DNA of 19,286 bases, taken from NCBI GenBank assembly GCA_016202875.1, contig JACQNX010000059.1, positions 1 through 19,286 on the forward strand. Direction: 5' to 3'. The stretch's first letter is position 1, and each line of letters begins with the position of its first letter. This document shows positions 12,214-19,230 of this stretch, in pieces. A program made the translations under genes and the position numbers. The notes below the pieces were generated by a model. It ran no database searches. It worked only from the letters and a program-made list of their open reading frames with translations, and was not told the DNA's origin. The DNA comes from Candidatus Aenigmatarchaeota archaeon (lineage in GTDB: Archaea > Aenigmatarchaeota > Aenigmatarchaeia > GW2011-AR5).

Positions 12214-12918
12214 TTATGGTTTTAAAACCTTGTAACGGGTATCAAAATATTGCCTCTTTATGCTGAGGGCCTCTTTAACACCGCCCAAAATTAATTTTTT
12301 GTTTTTCTTTTGTGACACGTAAGGCCGCAGTGCATTTATAGCATCATCTGCGTGTTTTGGATCATGGCCAATGTGAGAAATTAATTGAAATAAGTCTTTT
12401 GCAGTCAAATTAGGGAAGAGGTTTTTACAGCCTTCCAAAAAGGCGCTATATTCAAATATAACAAAATATTCATAGCCGTATGCGAATGCGCCCATGGAGA
12501 AAGCAGTTGGCATGGTTTTTGCTATATTAATGAAAGCGTTTGCATGATTTAGTGTAGCTCGTGAAGGCTTTGCCTTCAAAAATTGTTTATCTTGGAATCC
12601 AACACCTCGTAGCAAAGTATGCCAGTGATTGATGTGGGCATTTTCTATTTTTCCTGCTCCTAATTCATCAAAGAGGTTGTTCACTAGAGTATATCTCACC
12701 AAAATAAGATTTTTGTCATCAGGCTTGATGTTCGCCAATATAGTAGCCATAAATGGCACGAATGTATATTTAGATGCAAGATAACGTTCGCGTAATTCTG
12801 TCATTAACTGGCTTTTTGTTACATTTCCATTTTTAATTGTTTCTAGATAGAGGTGGTTAAGTGAAATGTCATTGCGCACAAAACCCTTTAATCTGTCCAA
12901 AAATTCCATAAAGCTCAT
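12214..12918 (-). CDS. Heme-oxygenase-like diiron (HDO/TENA-type) protein
   Basis: 234-residue helical protein with the ligand pattern of the heme-oxygenase-like diiron oxidase superfamily (the family of UndA, BesC and CADD). The motif NLFDELGAGKIENAH supplies E85 and H95, the helix YGYEYFVIFEY supplies E150, and SHIGHDPKHADDA supplies H182, D186 and H189. All six expected metal ligands are present in order, so I expect a non-heme Fe/Fe or Fe/Mn site rather than heme. Members carry out oxygenations, N-oxidation and C-C cleavage; the substrate cannot be inferred. It starts 22 nt after the 3' end of tRNA-Arg with no room for its own TATA box, so it is probably read from the tRNA promoter. minD follows. 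ATG 12918 has GGGAG very close; an ATG three codons later is an alternative start. Confidence 0.82.
   Translation of the reverse strand: MSFMEFLDRLKGFVRNDISLNHLYLETIKNGNVTKSQLMTELRERYLASKYTFVPFMATILANIKPDDKNLILVRYTLVNNLFDELGAGKIENAHINHWHTLLRGVGFQDKQFLKAKPSRATLNHANAFINIAKTMPTAFSMGAFAYGYEYFVIFEYSAFLEGCKNLFPNLTAKDLFQLISHIGHDPKHADDAINALRPYVSQKKNKKLILGGVKEALSIKRQYFDTRYKVLKP
12218..12229. promoter_or_regulatory. 12-bp palindrome containing the likely minD TATA box
   Basis: GGTTTTAAAACC is a perfect palindrome 31-42 nt before the minD ATG on the minus strand. It overlaps the last codons of the upstream gene, so minD can have its own promoter inside that gene's 3' end. Confidence 0.45.
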
Positions 12919-12940
12919 TGCTCCCTGATATTTTGAAAGA

Positions 12941-13059
12941 TGGGCGTGCGGGGATTCGAACCCCGGACCCCTAGCTTACTCCCCTTTGCTGGCGCAAAGT
13001 CGAGAGCCATCCTACAAAGGTAGAAGGCTAGTGCTCTATCCAAGCTGAGCTACACGCCC
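12941..13059 (-). tRNA. tRNA-Arg(UCU) with one canonical intron
   Basis: Read on the minus strand: acceptor GGGCGTG (13059-13053) with CACGCCC (12948-12942), discriminator A. The D stem is GCTC/GAGC with loop AGCTTGGATA. The anticodon stem is CTAGC with GCTAG, and the loop CTTCTA+A carries TCT. The variable loop is GGGTC and the T arm is CGGGG, TTCGAAT, CCCCG. A 44-nt intron (12977-13020) sits at 37/38; its removal leaves 75 nt. The gene is divergent from leuS and upstream of the HDO-type gene. TTTAAA at 13086-13091 lies 27-32 nt upstream. Confidence 0.96.
12977..13020 (-). other. tRNA-Arg intron (44 nt, position 37/38)
   Basis: The BHB central helix is CTTC (exon bases 32-35) with GGAG near the 3' end of the intron, including one T-G pair. 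The bulge at the 3' site is TAA. The inner helix is CTTTG with CAAAG. One unpaired G next to the inner helix makes the bulges slightly asymmetric. Confidence 0.88.
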
Positions 13060-13085
13060 GCGAATTTTACTATCTATATAGGTAA

Positions 13086-13091
13086 TTTAAA
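13086..13091. promoter_or_regulatory. TTTAAA element shared by tRNA-Arg and leuS
   Basis: The self-complementary TTTAAA lies 27-32 nt before tRNA-Arg on the minus strand and 39-44 nt before the leuS ATG on the plus strand. leuS also has a Shine-Dalgarno site, so a short leader fits. One box could therefore serve both genes. Confidence 0.5.
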
Positions 13092-13129
13092 TCTTAAAGT
13101 AAGATGATTAGCTGCCAACAGGTGAGACA

Positions 13130-15964
13130 ATGGATTTCAAAAAAATAGAGAAAAAGTGGCAGAAAATCTGGGAAAGGCAGAAGTTGCACGAGGCTAACGT
13201 AGACAAAAAGAGAAAGAAGTTTTTTACTTCAATAATAATCCCGTATGTGAACGGGAATATTCATATCGGTCATTCTTACACATACACCCGCACCGATGTT
13301 TACGCCCGCTTTAAGCGGCTGCAGGGATACAATGTGCTTCTTGCGCAAGGTTTCCACGCGACAGGCGAGCCTATAGTGGGTGTTGTCGAGAGGTTGAAGA
13401 AAGGCGACACGTCTCAAATTGACACATTCAAGCTTTATGGCGCAACTGCCAGGGACATTCAGAACTTCAGGAAAAAGGGGCCGAAGTTTGTTGCTGAATT
13501 CTGGGCAAAAAAGATTGAAGAAAGCTGCAGAGCAGTCGGTTTCTCTGTAGACTGGAGAAGAAAGTTTACGCTTTCCATCACGCCACAATTTTCCAGATTC
13601 GTAGAATGGCAGTACAACACCCTGCGCAAAAAAGGCTATGTAGTGCAGGGCACGCATCCTGTGATATGGTGCCCGAAAGACAAGAGCCCCACAGGAGACC
13701 ATGACAGGCTTGAGGGGGAGGGCGAGAGCCCGCAGGATTATGTGCTGCTCAAATTCAAGTGCGGCGAATACATCCTGCCTGCAGCAACCCTGCGGCCCGA
13801 GACTGTTTACGGCGTCACAAACATGTGGCTTAATCCTGACGCTGAATATGTCGTGCTCAAAGTAAATACTGAAAAATGGATTGTTAGCAAATATGCTGCA
13901 GAAAAGCTGATGGATCAGATAAAGTATACAGAAATTGGGCATGTATTTGATATTCGCGATTTAATAGGAAAGAAATGCACAGATCCTTTGGGAAACAGGG
14001 AAATACCAATACTGCCTGGAAAATTTGTCGACCCTGATACCACAACAGGAGTTGTAATGAGCGTGCCGAGCCATGCGCCTTATGACTGGGTTGCTTTGAA
14101 AGAGATGATAGACAACAATGAGCTGCAACAGTATGGATTATCGAGACAGGATGTCGAACCTATTTCTCTGATAAAAACAGAAGGTTTAGGAGAGCATCCT
14201 GCTGCCGAGATTTCGGAGAAAATGGGGATAACGTCAACTAAGCAGAAGAAAGATCTTGATGAAGCAACTGCGGCCATCTACAGGAAAGAATTTCATCTTG
14301 GTGTGCTAAATGAAAATTGCGGGCCTTATGCTGGGACAGCAGTCAACCAGGCAAAGGAAAAGATTATTATTGATTTTATTGAAAAAGGCATAGCAGACGT
14401 GATGTGGGAGCCCACTGGAAAAGTTGTATGCCGCTGCATGACACGATGCCACGTGAAAATTCTTGAGAACCAGTGGTTTCTCAAATACTCTGATGAAAAG
14501 TGGAAACAGGATGTAAGGAAGCACCTTGCAACAATGAAAATATACCCGGAGGGAGCGAGAAATAATTTTGAAAATACAATAGACTGGCTGAAGGACAAAG
14601 CATGCACGCGCAAAAGCGGGCTTGGAACTCCGTTGCCATGGGATAAGCAGTGGATTGTTGAGACTCTGAGTGATTCCACAATTTACATGGCTTACTATAC
14701 CATAGCGCATCTTGTGGCAAAATACAAAATACCTGCGGCAAAGCTGACTGATCAGGTATTTGATTATATATTTTTGAGTAAAGGCAATCCAACAGAATTA
14801 GGCAAAACTGCAAAATTGGACAAAAAGATACTTCTTTCGATGAGAAATGAATTTGAATATTTTTATCCCATGGATATGAGAAACAGCGGCAAAGACCTCA
14901 TCCAGAATCACCTTACTTTCTATTTGTTTCAGCATGCAGCTATGTGGCCAGAAAGAAAGTGGCCGAGAGCTATTGGCGTCAATGGGTATGTTAATGTGGA
15001 AGGGGAAAAGATGAGCAAATCCAAAGGGAACATAATTCCTCTTGCAAATCTTATACAACAGTTTGGTGCAGACCTGGTAAGGATAAACATCGCATGCTCC
15101 TCGGAAGGCATAGATGATGCGGACTGGCGGGCAGAAAACATAAAGGGCTACAGGTCGCGGCTGGAATTTATAGCCCAGCTTGTCGACAACCTGAAAAAAG
15201 CCAGAGGTAAAGATACTAGAAACATTGATGTCTATCTAAAAAGCAAAATCAATAAACATATAAAAGAGGCAACAGAAAATTTTGAGCATCTGAAGTACAG
15301 GACAGCGGTTCAGTATGCGTTGTTTGAGACCGTCAACGACCTCAAATGGTACCTGAGAAGAGCTGGCGGATTAAAAAACGCGCATAAGAGAAATTTAAAA
15401 AACTCTATGGAAAAAATAGTTGCACTAATTGCGCCCTTCACACCGCACTTTTCAGAAGAGATGTGGCGGCAGCTCGGCAACAAGACATCCATATTCTCTC
15501 AGAGAAATTGGCCCGACTATGATGAAATGATGTCCTCAGAAGAAGTTGAGCTAGGCGAGAACATGCTTAGGCAAACTCTTACGGATATCGAAGAAATACA
15601 AAAGCTGGCGAAAATATCGAAGCCGAAAAAAGTGAAGATATTTGCGGCTGAGAACTGGAAATTCAGGGTCTATAATCAAGTGTTGAGGAACAAAAACAAA
15701 AGCGTCAACGAGATAACAAAGGAGATTATGAGCTCTGGCAGCTACGGGCAGGCGACTGTTATGTTCATACAATCCTTGTATAAAAAACTATCAGAACTAA
15801 AGCCTGTCATCCCGCGCACAATGCAGCTCAATCTGTTGAATGAAGCCAGAGAATTCATGGAAAAAGAGACCAGCTTAAAAGTAGAAATTATAGATGCCGA
15901 GAAAAGTCAGGAGCAGAAGGCGAGGCAAGCTACACCGCAGAAGTTCGGGATACTGTTGGAATAG
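13130..15964 (+). CDS. leuS: Leucyl-tRNA synthetase (archaeal type)
   Basis: Class I synthetase that attaches leucine to tRNA-Leu and hydrolyses mischarged products in its CP1 editing domain. 944 residues, normal for archaeal LeuRS. HIGH is H45-H48 in PYVNGNIHIGHSYT. The editing region contains LRPETVYGVTNMWL and TGVVMSVPSHAPYDW. KMSKS is K627-S631 in GEKMSKSKGN. The all-helical anticodon domain follows, around APFTPHFSEEMWRQLG, with an archaeal-type C-terminal domain. The start ATG 13130 has GGTGAG at 13121-13126. It is divergent from tRNA-Arg and convergent with three small unknown genes, its stop being adjacent to theirs. Confidence 0.97.
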   Translation: MDFKKIEKKWQKIWERQKLHEANVDKKRKKFFTSIIIPYVNGNIHIGHSYTYTRTDVYARFKRLQGYNVLLAQGFHATGEPIVGVVERLKKGDTSQIDTFKLYGATARDIQNFRKKGPKFVAEFWAKKIEESCRAVGFSVDWRRKFTLSITPQFSRFVEWQYNTLRKKGYVVQGTHPVIWCPKDKSPTGDHDRLEGEGESPQDYVLLKFKCGEYILPAATLRPETVYGVTNMWLNPDAEYVVLKVNTEKWIVSKYAAEKLMDQIKYTEIGHVFDIRDLIGKKCTDPLGNREIPILPGKFVDPDTTTGVVMSVPSHAPYDWVALKEMIDNNELQQYGLSRQDVEPISLIKTEGLGEHPAAEISEKMGITSTKQKKDLDEATAAIYRKEFHLGVLNENCGPYAGTAVNQAKEKIIIDFIEKGIADVMWEPTGKVVCRCMTRCHVKILENQWFLKYSDEKWKQDVRKHLATMKIYPEGARNNFENTIDWLKDKACTRKSGLGTPLPWDKQWIVETLSDSTIYMAYYTIAHLVAKYKIPAAKLTDQVFDYIFLSKGNPTELGKTAKLDKKILLSMRNEFEYFYPMDMRNSGKDLIQNHLTFYLFQHAAMWPERKWPRAIGVNGYVNVEGEKMSKSKGNIIPLANLIQQFGADLVRINIACSSEGIDDADWRAENIKGYRSRLEFIAQLVDNLKKARGKDTRNIDVYLKSKINKHIKEATENFEHLKYRTAVQYALFETVNDLKWYLRRAGGLKNAHKRNLKNSMEKIVALIAPFTPHFSEEMWRQLGNKTSIFSQRNWPDYDEMMSSEEVELGENMLRQTLTDIEEIQKLAKISKPKKVKIFAAENWKFRVYNQVLRNKNKSVNEITKEIMSSGSYGQATVMFIQSLYKKLSELKPVIPRTMQLNLLNEAREFMEKETSLKVEIIDAEKSQEQKARQATPQKFGILLE

Positions 15965-16162
15965 TTAATCAGGATCTGTGCCGCCGACTTTCGTTTCTGT
16001 TGGGTGTTCTGAGACAAGGTAAGAATGCAAATCCTTTTTTGTTTCTGCTGGCGGCTTATAGTAAACAATGCGTTCTTTAGTATCGGTATATGAGTTCCAG
16101 CCATTCTTTTTGAGATATCTTTCTATTTCTCTATTGATTTGAATCAACACAAATCTCTTCAT
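15965..16162 (-). CDS. Small hypothetical protein (65 aa)
   Basis: Not recognised. The chain begins MKRFVLIQINREIERYLKKN and continues with SYTDTKERIVYYKPPAETKK, suggesting a small alpha/beta protein. I start it at ATG 16162, with GGTAGAGAG a few bases upstream; a TTG at 16180 overlapping the previous gene's stop would add six residues. It is the last of three small minus-strand genes and its stop abuts that of leuS. Confidence 0.6.
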   Translation of the reverse strand: MKRFVLIQINREIERYLKKNGWNSYTDTKERIVYYKPPAETKKDLHSYLVSEHPTETKVGGTDPD

Positions 16163-16176
16163 ACGGCTCTCTACCT

Positions 16177-16464
16177 TCAAAACTTCTCCAAACTTTCAAT
16201 AAGCTCTTTGTCTTCCTGCTGCTGCTTCTTGATGCGCTCTGTCATGCCCTCGAATATGTACTCCATGCGCTGGATCTTTCGCAGCAGGGCTGCGTTCTCC
16301 TTTTTCATTTCCAGCAGGGCTGCCCAGAGCTGGGCTGTCTTGATATCGGGAGCCTGCCTGTAAGCGGAGCGGTGCCTCTGCACTTTCCTAAGAATATCAT
16401 TAAGCTTGGCCTCATCGTCAGGGCCCAGATGCTGTTTCCAGTCTTCTGTTGTTCTGAATAACAT
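16177..16464 (-). CDS. Small coiled-coil hypothetical protein (95 aa)
   Basis: Not recognised. The first half is polar and charged (TTEDWKQHLGPDDEAKLNDIL). Residues about 44-93 form a long uninterrupted helix with heptad-like leucines and isoleucines (AALLEMKKENAALLRKIQRM and on to the end), so a dimeric coiled coil is likely. No signal or membrane segment is seen. ATG 16464 has GAGGTC seven bases upstream. It is the middle gene of three. Confidence 0.7.
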   Translation of the reverse strand: MLFRTTEDWKQHLGPDDEAKLNDILRKVQRHRSAYRQAPDIKTAQLWAALLEMKKENAALLRKIQRMEYIFEGMTERIKKQQQEDKELIESLEKF

Positions 16465-16480
16465 GTTTTTGACCTCATTG

Positions 16481-16768
16481 TTAAATGGTTATTTGTCTGT
16501 AGTGCGGCCTGTCTAGTGACGGTTCTACTAGGCCAACATCTAAGCAGAAAAGTTTAATAGACGGCAACAAATCTTCTGGGATTGGCATGCAACGTGCTAT
16601 ATAACCCGGCTTATCTGCTTTGTTTTTATACACAACTCCAATTTTCTCACCGCTTTTATTCTCAACGACCCAAGCTTTTCTTCTACCGGCTCCTAAAAAT
16701 ATTTCTGTTCTATTAGTTATATATCCTGCCTGCCTAGCACTTGACAAGAATCTGTGCGTTTCAAACAT
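16481..16768 (-). CDS. Small hypothetical protein (95 aa)
   Basis: Not recognised. It starts MFETHRFLSSARQAGYITNR and contains a run that looks like a small beta barrel (FLGAGRRKAWVVENKSGEKI, then VVYKNKADKPGYIARCMPIP). There are two cysteines but no metal motif. GGTGT lies about seven bases before ATG 16768, and a TTTTAAAG box about 45-50 nt upstream may be the operon promoter. It is the first of three small genes, 16 nt ahead of the coiled-coil gene. Confidence 0.68.
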   Translation of the reverse strand: MFETHRFLSSARQAGYITNRTEIFLGAGRRKAWVVENKSGEKIGVVYKNKADKPGYIARCMPIPEDLLPSIKLFCLDVGLVEPSLDRPHYRQITI

Positions 16769-16770
16769 TT

Positions 16771-16841
16771 ATTACACCAACAAATCTAGTTACTACTAAT
16801 TGGAAAATCTTTAAAAGCGTGAGTAATTTCTTTGGTGTAAT
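16771..16841. repeat. Inverted 10-bp repeat in the divergent gap
   Basis: ATTACACCAA (16771-16780) and TTGGTGTAAT (16832-16841) are perfect inverted copies 51 bp apart, and the similarity continues imperfectly inward (ATTTG versus ATTTC). The left copy contains the ribosome site of the minus-strand gene. A regulator-binding pair or a chance copy are both possible. Confidence 0.5.
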
Positions 16842-16857
16842 TCAATTGTAATTGAAT
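16840..16857. promoter_or_regulatory. 18-bp dyad, possible operator upstream of the FKBP gene
   Basis: ATTCAATT (16840-16847), two bases, then AATTGAAT (16850-16857): a perfect 8-bp dyad that abuts the right arm of the inverted repeat and lies 16 bp before the ATTTAAAA box (16873-16880) of the FKBP gene. Confidence 0.4.
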
Positions 16858-16911
16858 CGTCACTTGTTTTAGATTTAAAAACATTGTTGTTCTTTAGTCT
16901 TGAGTGATTTC

Positions 16912-17556
16912 ATGGAAAAAGGACAGTTCGTGCGCGTGAACTATGTAGGCAGGCTTGAGAGCGGCGAGATATTTGACCTGACTGACGAGGAAACAGCAAA
17001 GAAAGAGAAGGTCTATGATGAGCGGATAAAATACAAGCCCATGCCTGTAATAGTGGGCGCTGGGTTTTTGATACCGGGGCTGGACAAAGCGCTGCATGAT
17101 ATGAACATAGGGGAGAAAAAAACTATTGAATTGAAACCTGAAGAAGGGTTTGGCCAAAGGGATCCTAAACTCGTAAGAGTTGTTCCAAGGAATGTTTTTG
17201 AAGGCAAAGTGGACCCAAAGCCTGGCATGGTTGTTGACTTCTCAGGCATGAGGGGCAGGATACAAAGTGCTGAGGCAGGCCGCATTCGCGTGGATTTCAA
17301 CAATCCCCTTTCTGGGAAGATATTGAAATATGAAATAGAAATCACAGAAGAAATTAAAGATCCTGCAGATCAGGTAAAGGCAGTACTGGAATTCTTTGGC
17401 GCTGACAACGCTGACATAGAACTAAAAGAGCATGAGGTTGATATAAAAATCAAGCTTCCAGAACAGCTAAAAGAGAGGCTAAGCTCGCTTCTTCTGGAAC
17501 ATATTGCAGGCATAGAAAAGGTAAATTTTATTGATACGTATACCAAAAAATCATAA
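16912..17556 (+). CDS. FKBP-type peptidyl-prolyl isomerase (long archaeal/SlyD-like)
   Basis: Catalyses cis-trans isomerisation of prolyl bonds and acts as a folding helper in the cytosol; there is no signal peptide. 214 residues. The FKBP half begins GQFVRVNYVGRLESGEIFDLT and includes VIVGAGFLIPGLDKALHDM and the flap GQRDPKLVRVVP. An IF-type chaperone insert follows (PKPGMVVDFSGMRGRI), then the return strand FNNPLSGKILKYEIEI. A C-terminal extension of about 70 residues is typical of the long archaeal class. ATG 16912 is preferred, with GTGAT just upstream; TTG 16900 is possible. An ATTTAAAA box lies 32-39 nt before the ATG. Confidence 0.93.
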   Translation: MEKGQFVRVNYVGRLESGEIFDLTDEETAKKEKVYDERIKYKPMPVIVGAGFLIPGLDKALHDMNIGEKKTIELKPEEGFGQRDPKLVRVVPRNVFEGKVDPKPGMVVDFSGMRGRIQSAEAGRIRVDFNNPLSGKILKYEIEITEEIKDPADQVKAVLEFFGADNADIELKEHEVDIKIKLPEQLKERLSSLLLEHIAGIEKVNFIDTYTKKS

Positions 17557-17564
17557 GGCAGGTT

Positions 17565-17696
17565 TTATTTTTTAATAACAAAGGGCTTATGGTAGAAGGT
17601 GCTGTACTTGCAATGTGGACACAAACTTGGAATAGCATCTTTTTTTGTGTCCCAGACGTGCTGACATTTTGTACAGCGAAGCCGCATGTCCATCAT
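17565..17696 (-). CDS. Zinc-ribbon microprotein (43 aa)
   Basis: A 43-residue frame, too short for common gene callers, with a classic two-knuckle zinc ribbon: C8-T-K-C11 and C26-P-H-C29 separated by 14 residues, with an aromatic and basic ending (KYSTFYHKP). Such ribbons in archaea bind RNA, ribosomes or transcription complexes; this one is not assignable further. It starts ATGATG at 17696, and another ATG at the fourth codon is possible. It is convergent with the FKBP gene, leaving eight bases between the stops, and occupies most of the gap before ftsZ. Confidence 0.78.
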   Translation of the reverse strand: MMDMRLRCTKCQHVWDTKKDAIPSLCPHCKYSTFYHKPFVIKK

Positions 17697-17777
17697 CTCT
17701 ACTACTACTATTACTTCTCCTACTATTTAAAGTTGCTTCCTGTAATTGGAATGCACTGCACTGAAAAATCGCTTAAA

Positions 17778-17787
17778 CTTTAAATAT
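17778..17787 (+). promoter_or_regulatory. TATA box of ftsZ
   Basis: CTTTAAATAT lies 37-46 nt before the ftsZ ATG. A Shine-Dalgarno-like AGGTGGT follows at 17812-17818, so ftsZ has a short 5' leader rather than a leaderless start. Confidence 0.5.
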
Positions 17788-17823
17788 GTCAGAGGCGATA
17801 TAAGACCATACAGGTGGTATTAA

Positions 17824-18903
17824 ATGGGAATCCTAAGCGGCAAAGATGCAGGCACTTCTCCTGCGGATGAAGAGCTGAGAAAGATACTGGAATCAAAAAA
17901 AGCTGAAATCAAGGTCATAGGTTGTGGCGGTGCCGGCGGCAATACTATTTCTCGCCTGATGCAGGTGGGTATTGTGGGAGCAGAGGCTATAGCAGTCAAC
18001 ACAGATGCCCAGGACCTGCTCTATACAGATGCCGATATCAAAATCTTAATCGGAAAGGAGATTACAGGCGGGCTTGGTGCAGGAGCAGACCCCAAAATAG
18101 GGGAAGAGTCTGCCAAGGAAAGCAAGAATGACCTGAAGAAAGTGCTGGAAAATGGTGATCTTGTATTTGTTACGTGCGGTCTCGGAGGCGGCACAGGAAC
18201 TGGCTCTGCTCCGATAGTTGCAGATATATCAAAAAAAGCAGGGGCATTAACTGTTGGCATTGTGACATTGCCATTCAGCATGGAAGGCAAGCAGCGTATG
18301 GACAATGCGCGTGGCGGGCTGGACAAACTGGAAAAGACTGTGGATACGTTAATAGTAATACCAAATGATAAGCTTCTAGAAATTGTGCCTGATGTCTCGC
18401 TTGCGACTGCATTCAAGGTAGCAGATGAAATCCTTGTTAATGCTGTAAAAGGAATAACAGAATTAGTGACAAGACCTGGGCTCGTAAATCTGGATTTTGC
18501 AGATATCCGTGCTGTCATGACAAATGGCGGGATAGCCATGATAGGCATGGGTGACAGCGACAGCGAGAACCGTGCTGTGGAAGCTGTAGAAAGGGCGCTG
18601 AACAACCCGCTGCTGGACGTTGCAATAGACGGTGCGAATGGCGCGCTGATAAATGTTTCTGGTGGCGTTGATATCACGATAAGAGAATGCCAGAAAATTG
18701 TGGAGGCAGTGGCAACGCGACTGAGCCCCGATGCAAAAATCATATGGGGCGCGCAGATTGTAAAAGAGCTCGGCGATTCTATCAGAACCATGCTCATTGT
18801 CACTGGAATAAAATCATCTCCTTTTGCAAAGCCCATATCTATGCAGAAAGAACGGACGAAAGAAGCTGAAAAGATATTTGGGATAGATTTTATTGAGAGA
18901 TGA
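17824..18903 (+). CDS. ftsZ: Cell division GTPase FtsZ
   Basis: Tubulin-like GTPase that forms the division ring. 359 residues. A short N-terminal tail is followed by IKVIGCGGAGGNTISRL, the GTP signature GGGTGTGSAP (residues 121-130), SMEGKQRMDNARGGLDKL, and the T7 loop NLDFAD (222-227) that completes hydrolysis in the next subunit. The core is complete and catalytic residues are intact. The C-terminal tail is very short and ends FGIDFIER, which may be the partner-binding peptide. It is separated by two bases from a broken lipoprotein gene and then by secE. The ftsZ-secE order is common in archaea, where nusG and ribosomal protein genes usually follow. Confidence 0.97.
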   Translation: MGILSGKDAGTSPADEELRKILESKKAEIKVIGCGGAGGNTISRLMQVGIVGAEAIAVNTDAQDLLYTDADIKILIGKEITGGLGAGADPKIGEESAKESKNDLKKVLENGDLVFVTCGLGGGTGTGSAPIVADISKKAGALTVGIVTLPFSMEGKQRMDNARGGLDKLEKTVDTLIVIPNDKLLEIVPDVSLATAFKVADEILVNAVKGITELVTRPGLVNLDFADIRAVMTNGGIAMIGMGDSDSENRAVEAVERALNNPLLDVAIDGANGALINVSGGVDITIRECQKIVEAVATRLSPDAKIIWGAQIVKELGDSIRTMLIVTGIKSSPFAKPISMQKERTKEAEKIFGIDFIER

Positions 18904-18905
18904 TT

Positions 18906-19180
18906 ATGAAAAACCTAAGATATTTTGTTCTACTACCGTTTCTTGCACTAGCATGCTCTTCAGATTCTATAAAACCAAAACAACAAGAATCTAGGTACTT
19001 GTGCATGAATATTTTGACATAAATAGAAATAACAAATATGAATTGCACAGAGTTGTGTTTGAAAGAGACGGTGATAAAGAAGTTTACGGTGTTTCATGGT
19101 ATGGAGACAAAGAACTCAGCAGGAAAGAAATAGAGAATCTTCCTCTTATTGGAGATGAAAGACGATTCATTACTCCCTAA
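18906..19180 (+). pseudogene. Frameshifted small lipoprotein gene
   Basis: ATG 18906, two bases after the ftsZ stop, opens a 38-codon frame with a lipoprotein signal peptide: MKNLRYFVLLPFLALACSSD, with lipobox LALAC and the cysteine at 17. It stops at 19020-19022. A second frame, open from 18995 to TAA 19180, continues as protein-like sequence (VHEYFDINRNNKYELHRVVF, then ERDGDKEVYGVSWYGDKEL). Joining them near 18995-19003 by one missing base, or a -1 shift, gives one protein of about 90 residues with aspartate/asparagine-rich loops that resemble calcium-binding ones. It may be a pseudogene, a sequencing or assembly error, or programmed frameshifting. The second part could alternatively start at GTG 19001. 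The family is not recognised. Confidence 0.7.
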
Positions 19181-19199
19181 TAATTTGATTGTCAAGATG

Positions 19200-19207
19200 T
19201 TTTTAAG
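19200..19207 (+). promoter_or_regulatory. TATA box of secE
   Basis: TTTTTAAG lies 24-31 nt before the ATG at 19231, and no Shine-Dalgarno site is seen, which fits a leaderless transcript. Confidence 0.55.
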
Positions 19208-19230
19208 CATTTCCTTTCTAATTAAAAGCT

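Noticed and set aside
14080..15492. Several minus-strand frames of 60-134 codons within leuS
   Set aside because: All lie opposite conserved LeuRS sequence and show no promoter, ribosome site or domain.
18021..18836. 271-aa minus-strand frame opposite ftsZ
   Set aside because: Low-complexity Ser/Thr/Pro-rich shadow of ftsZ.
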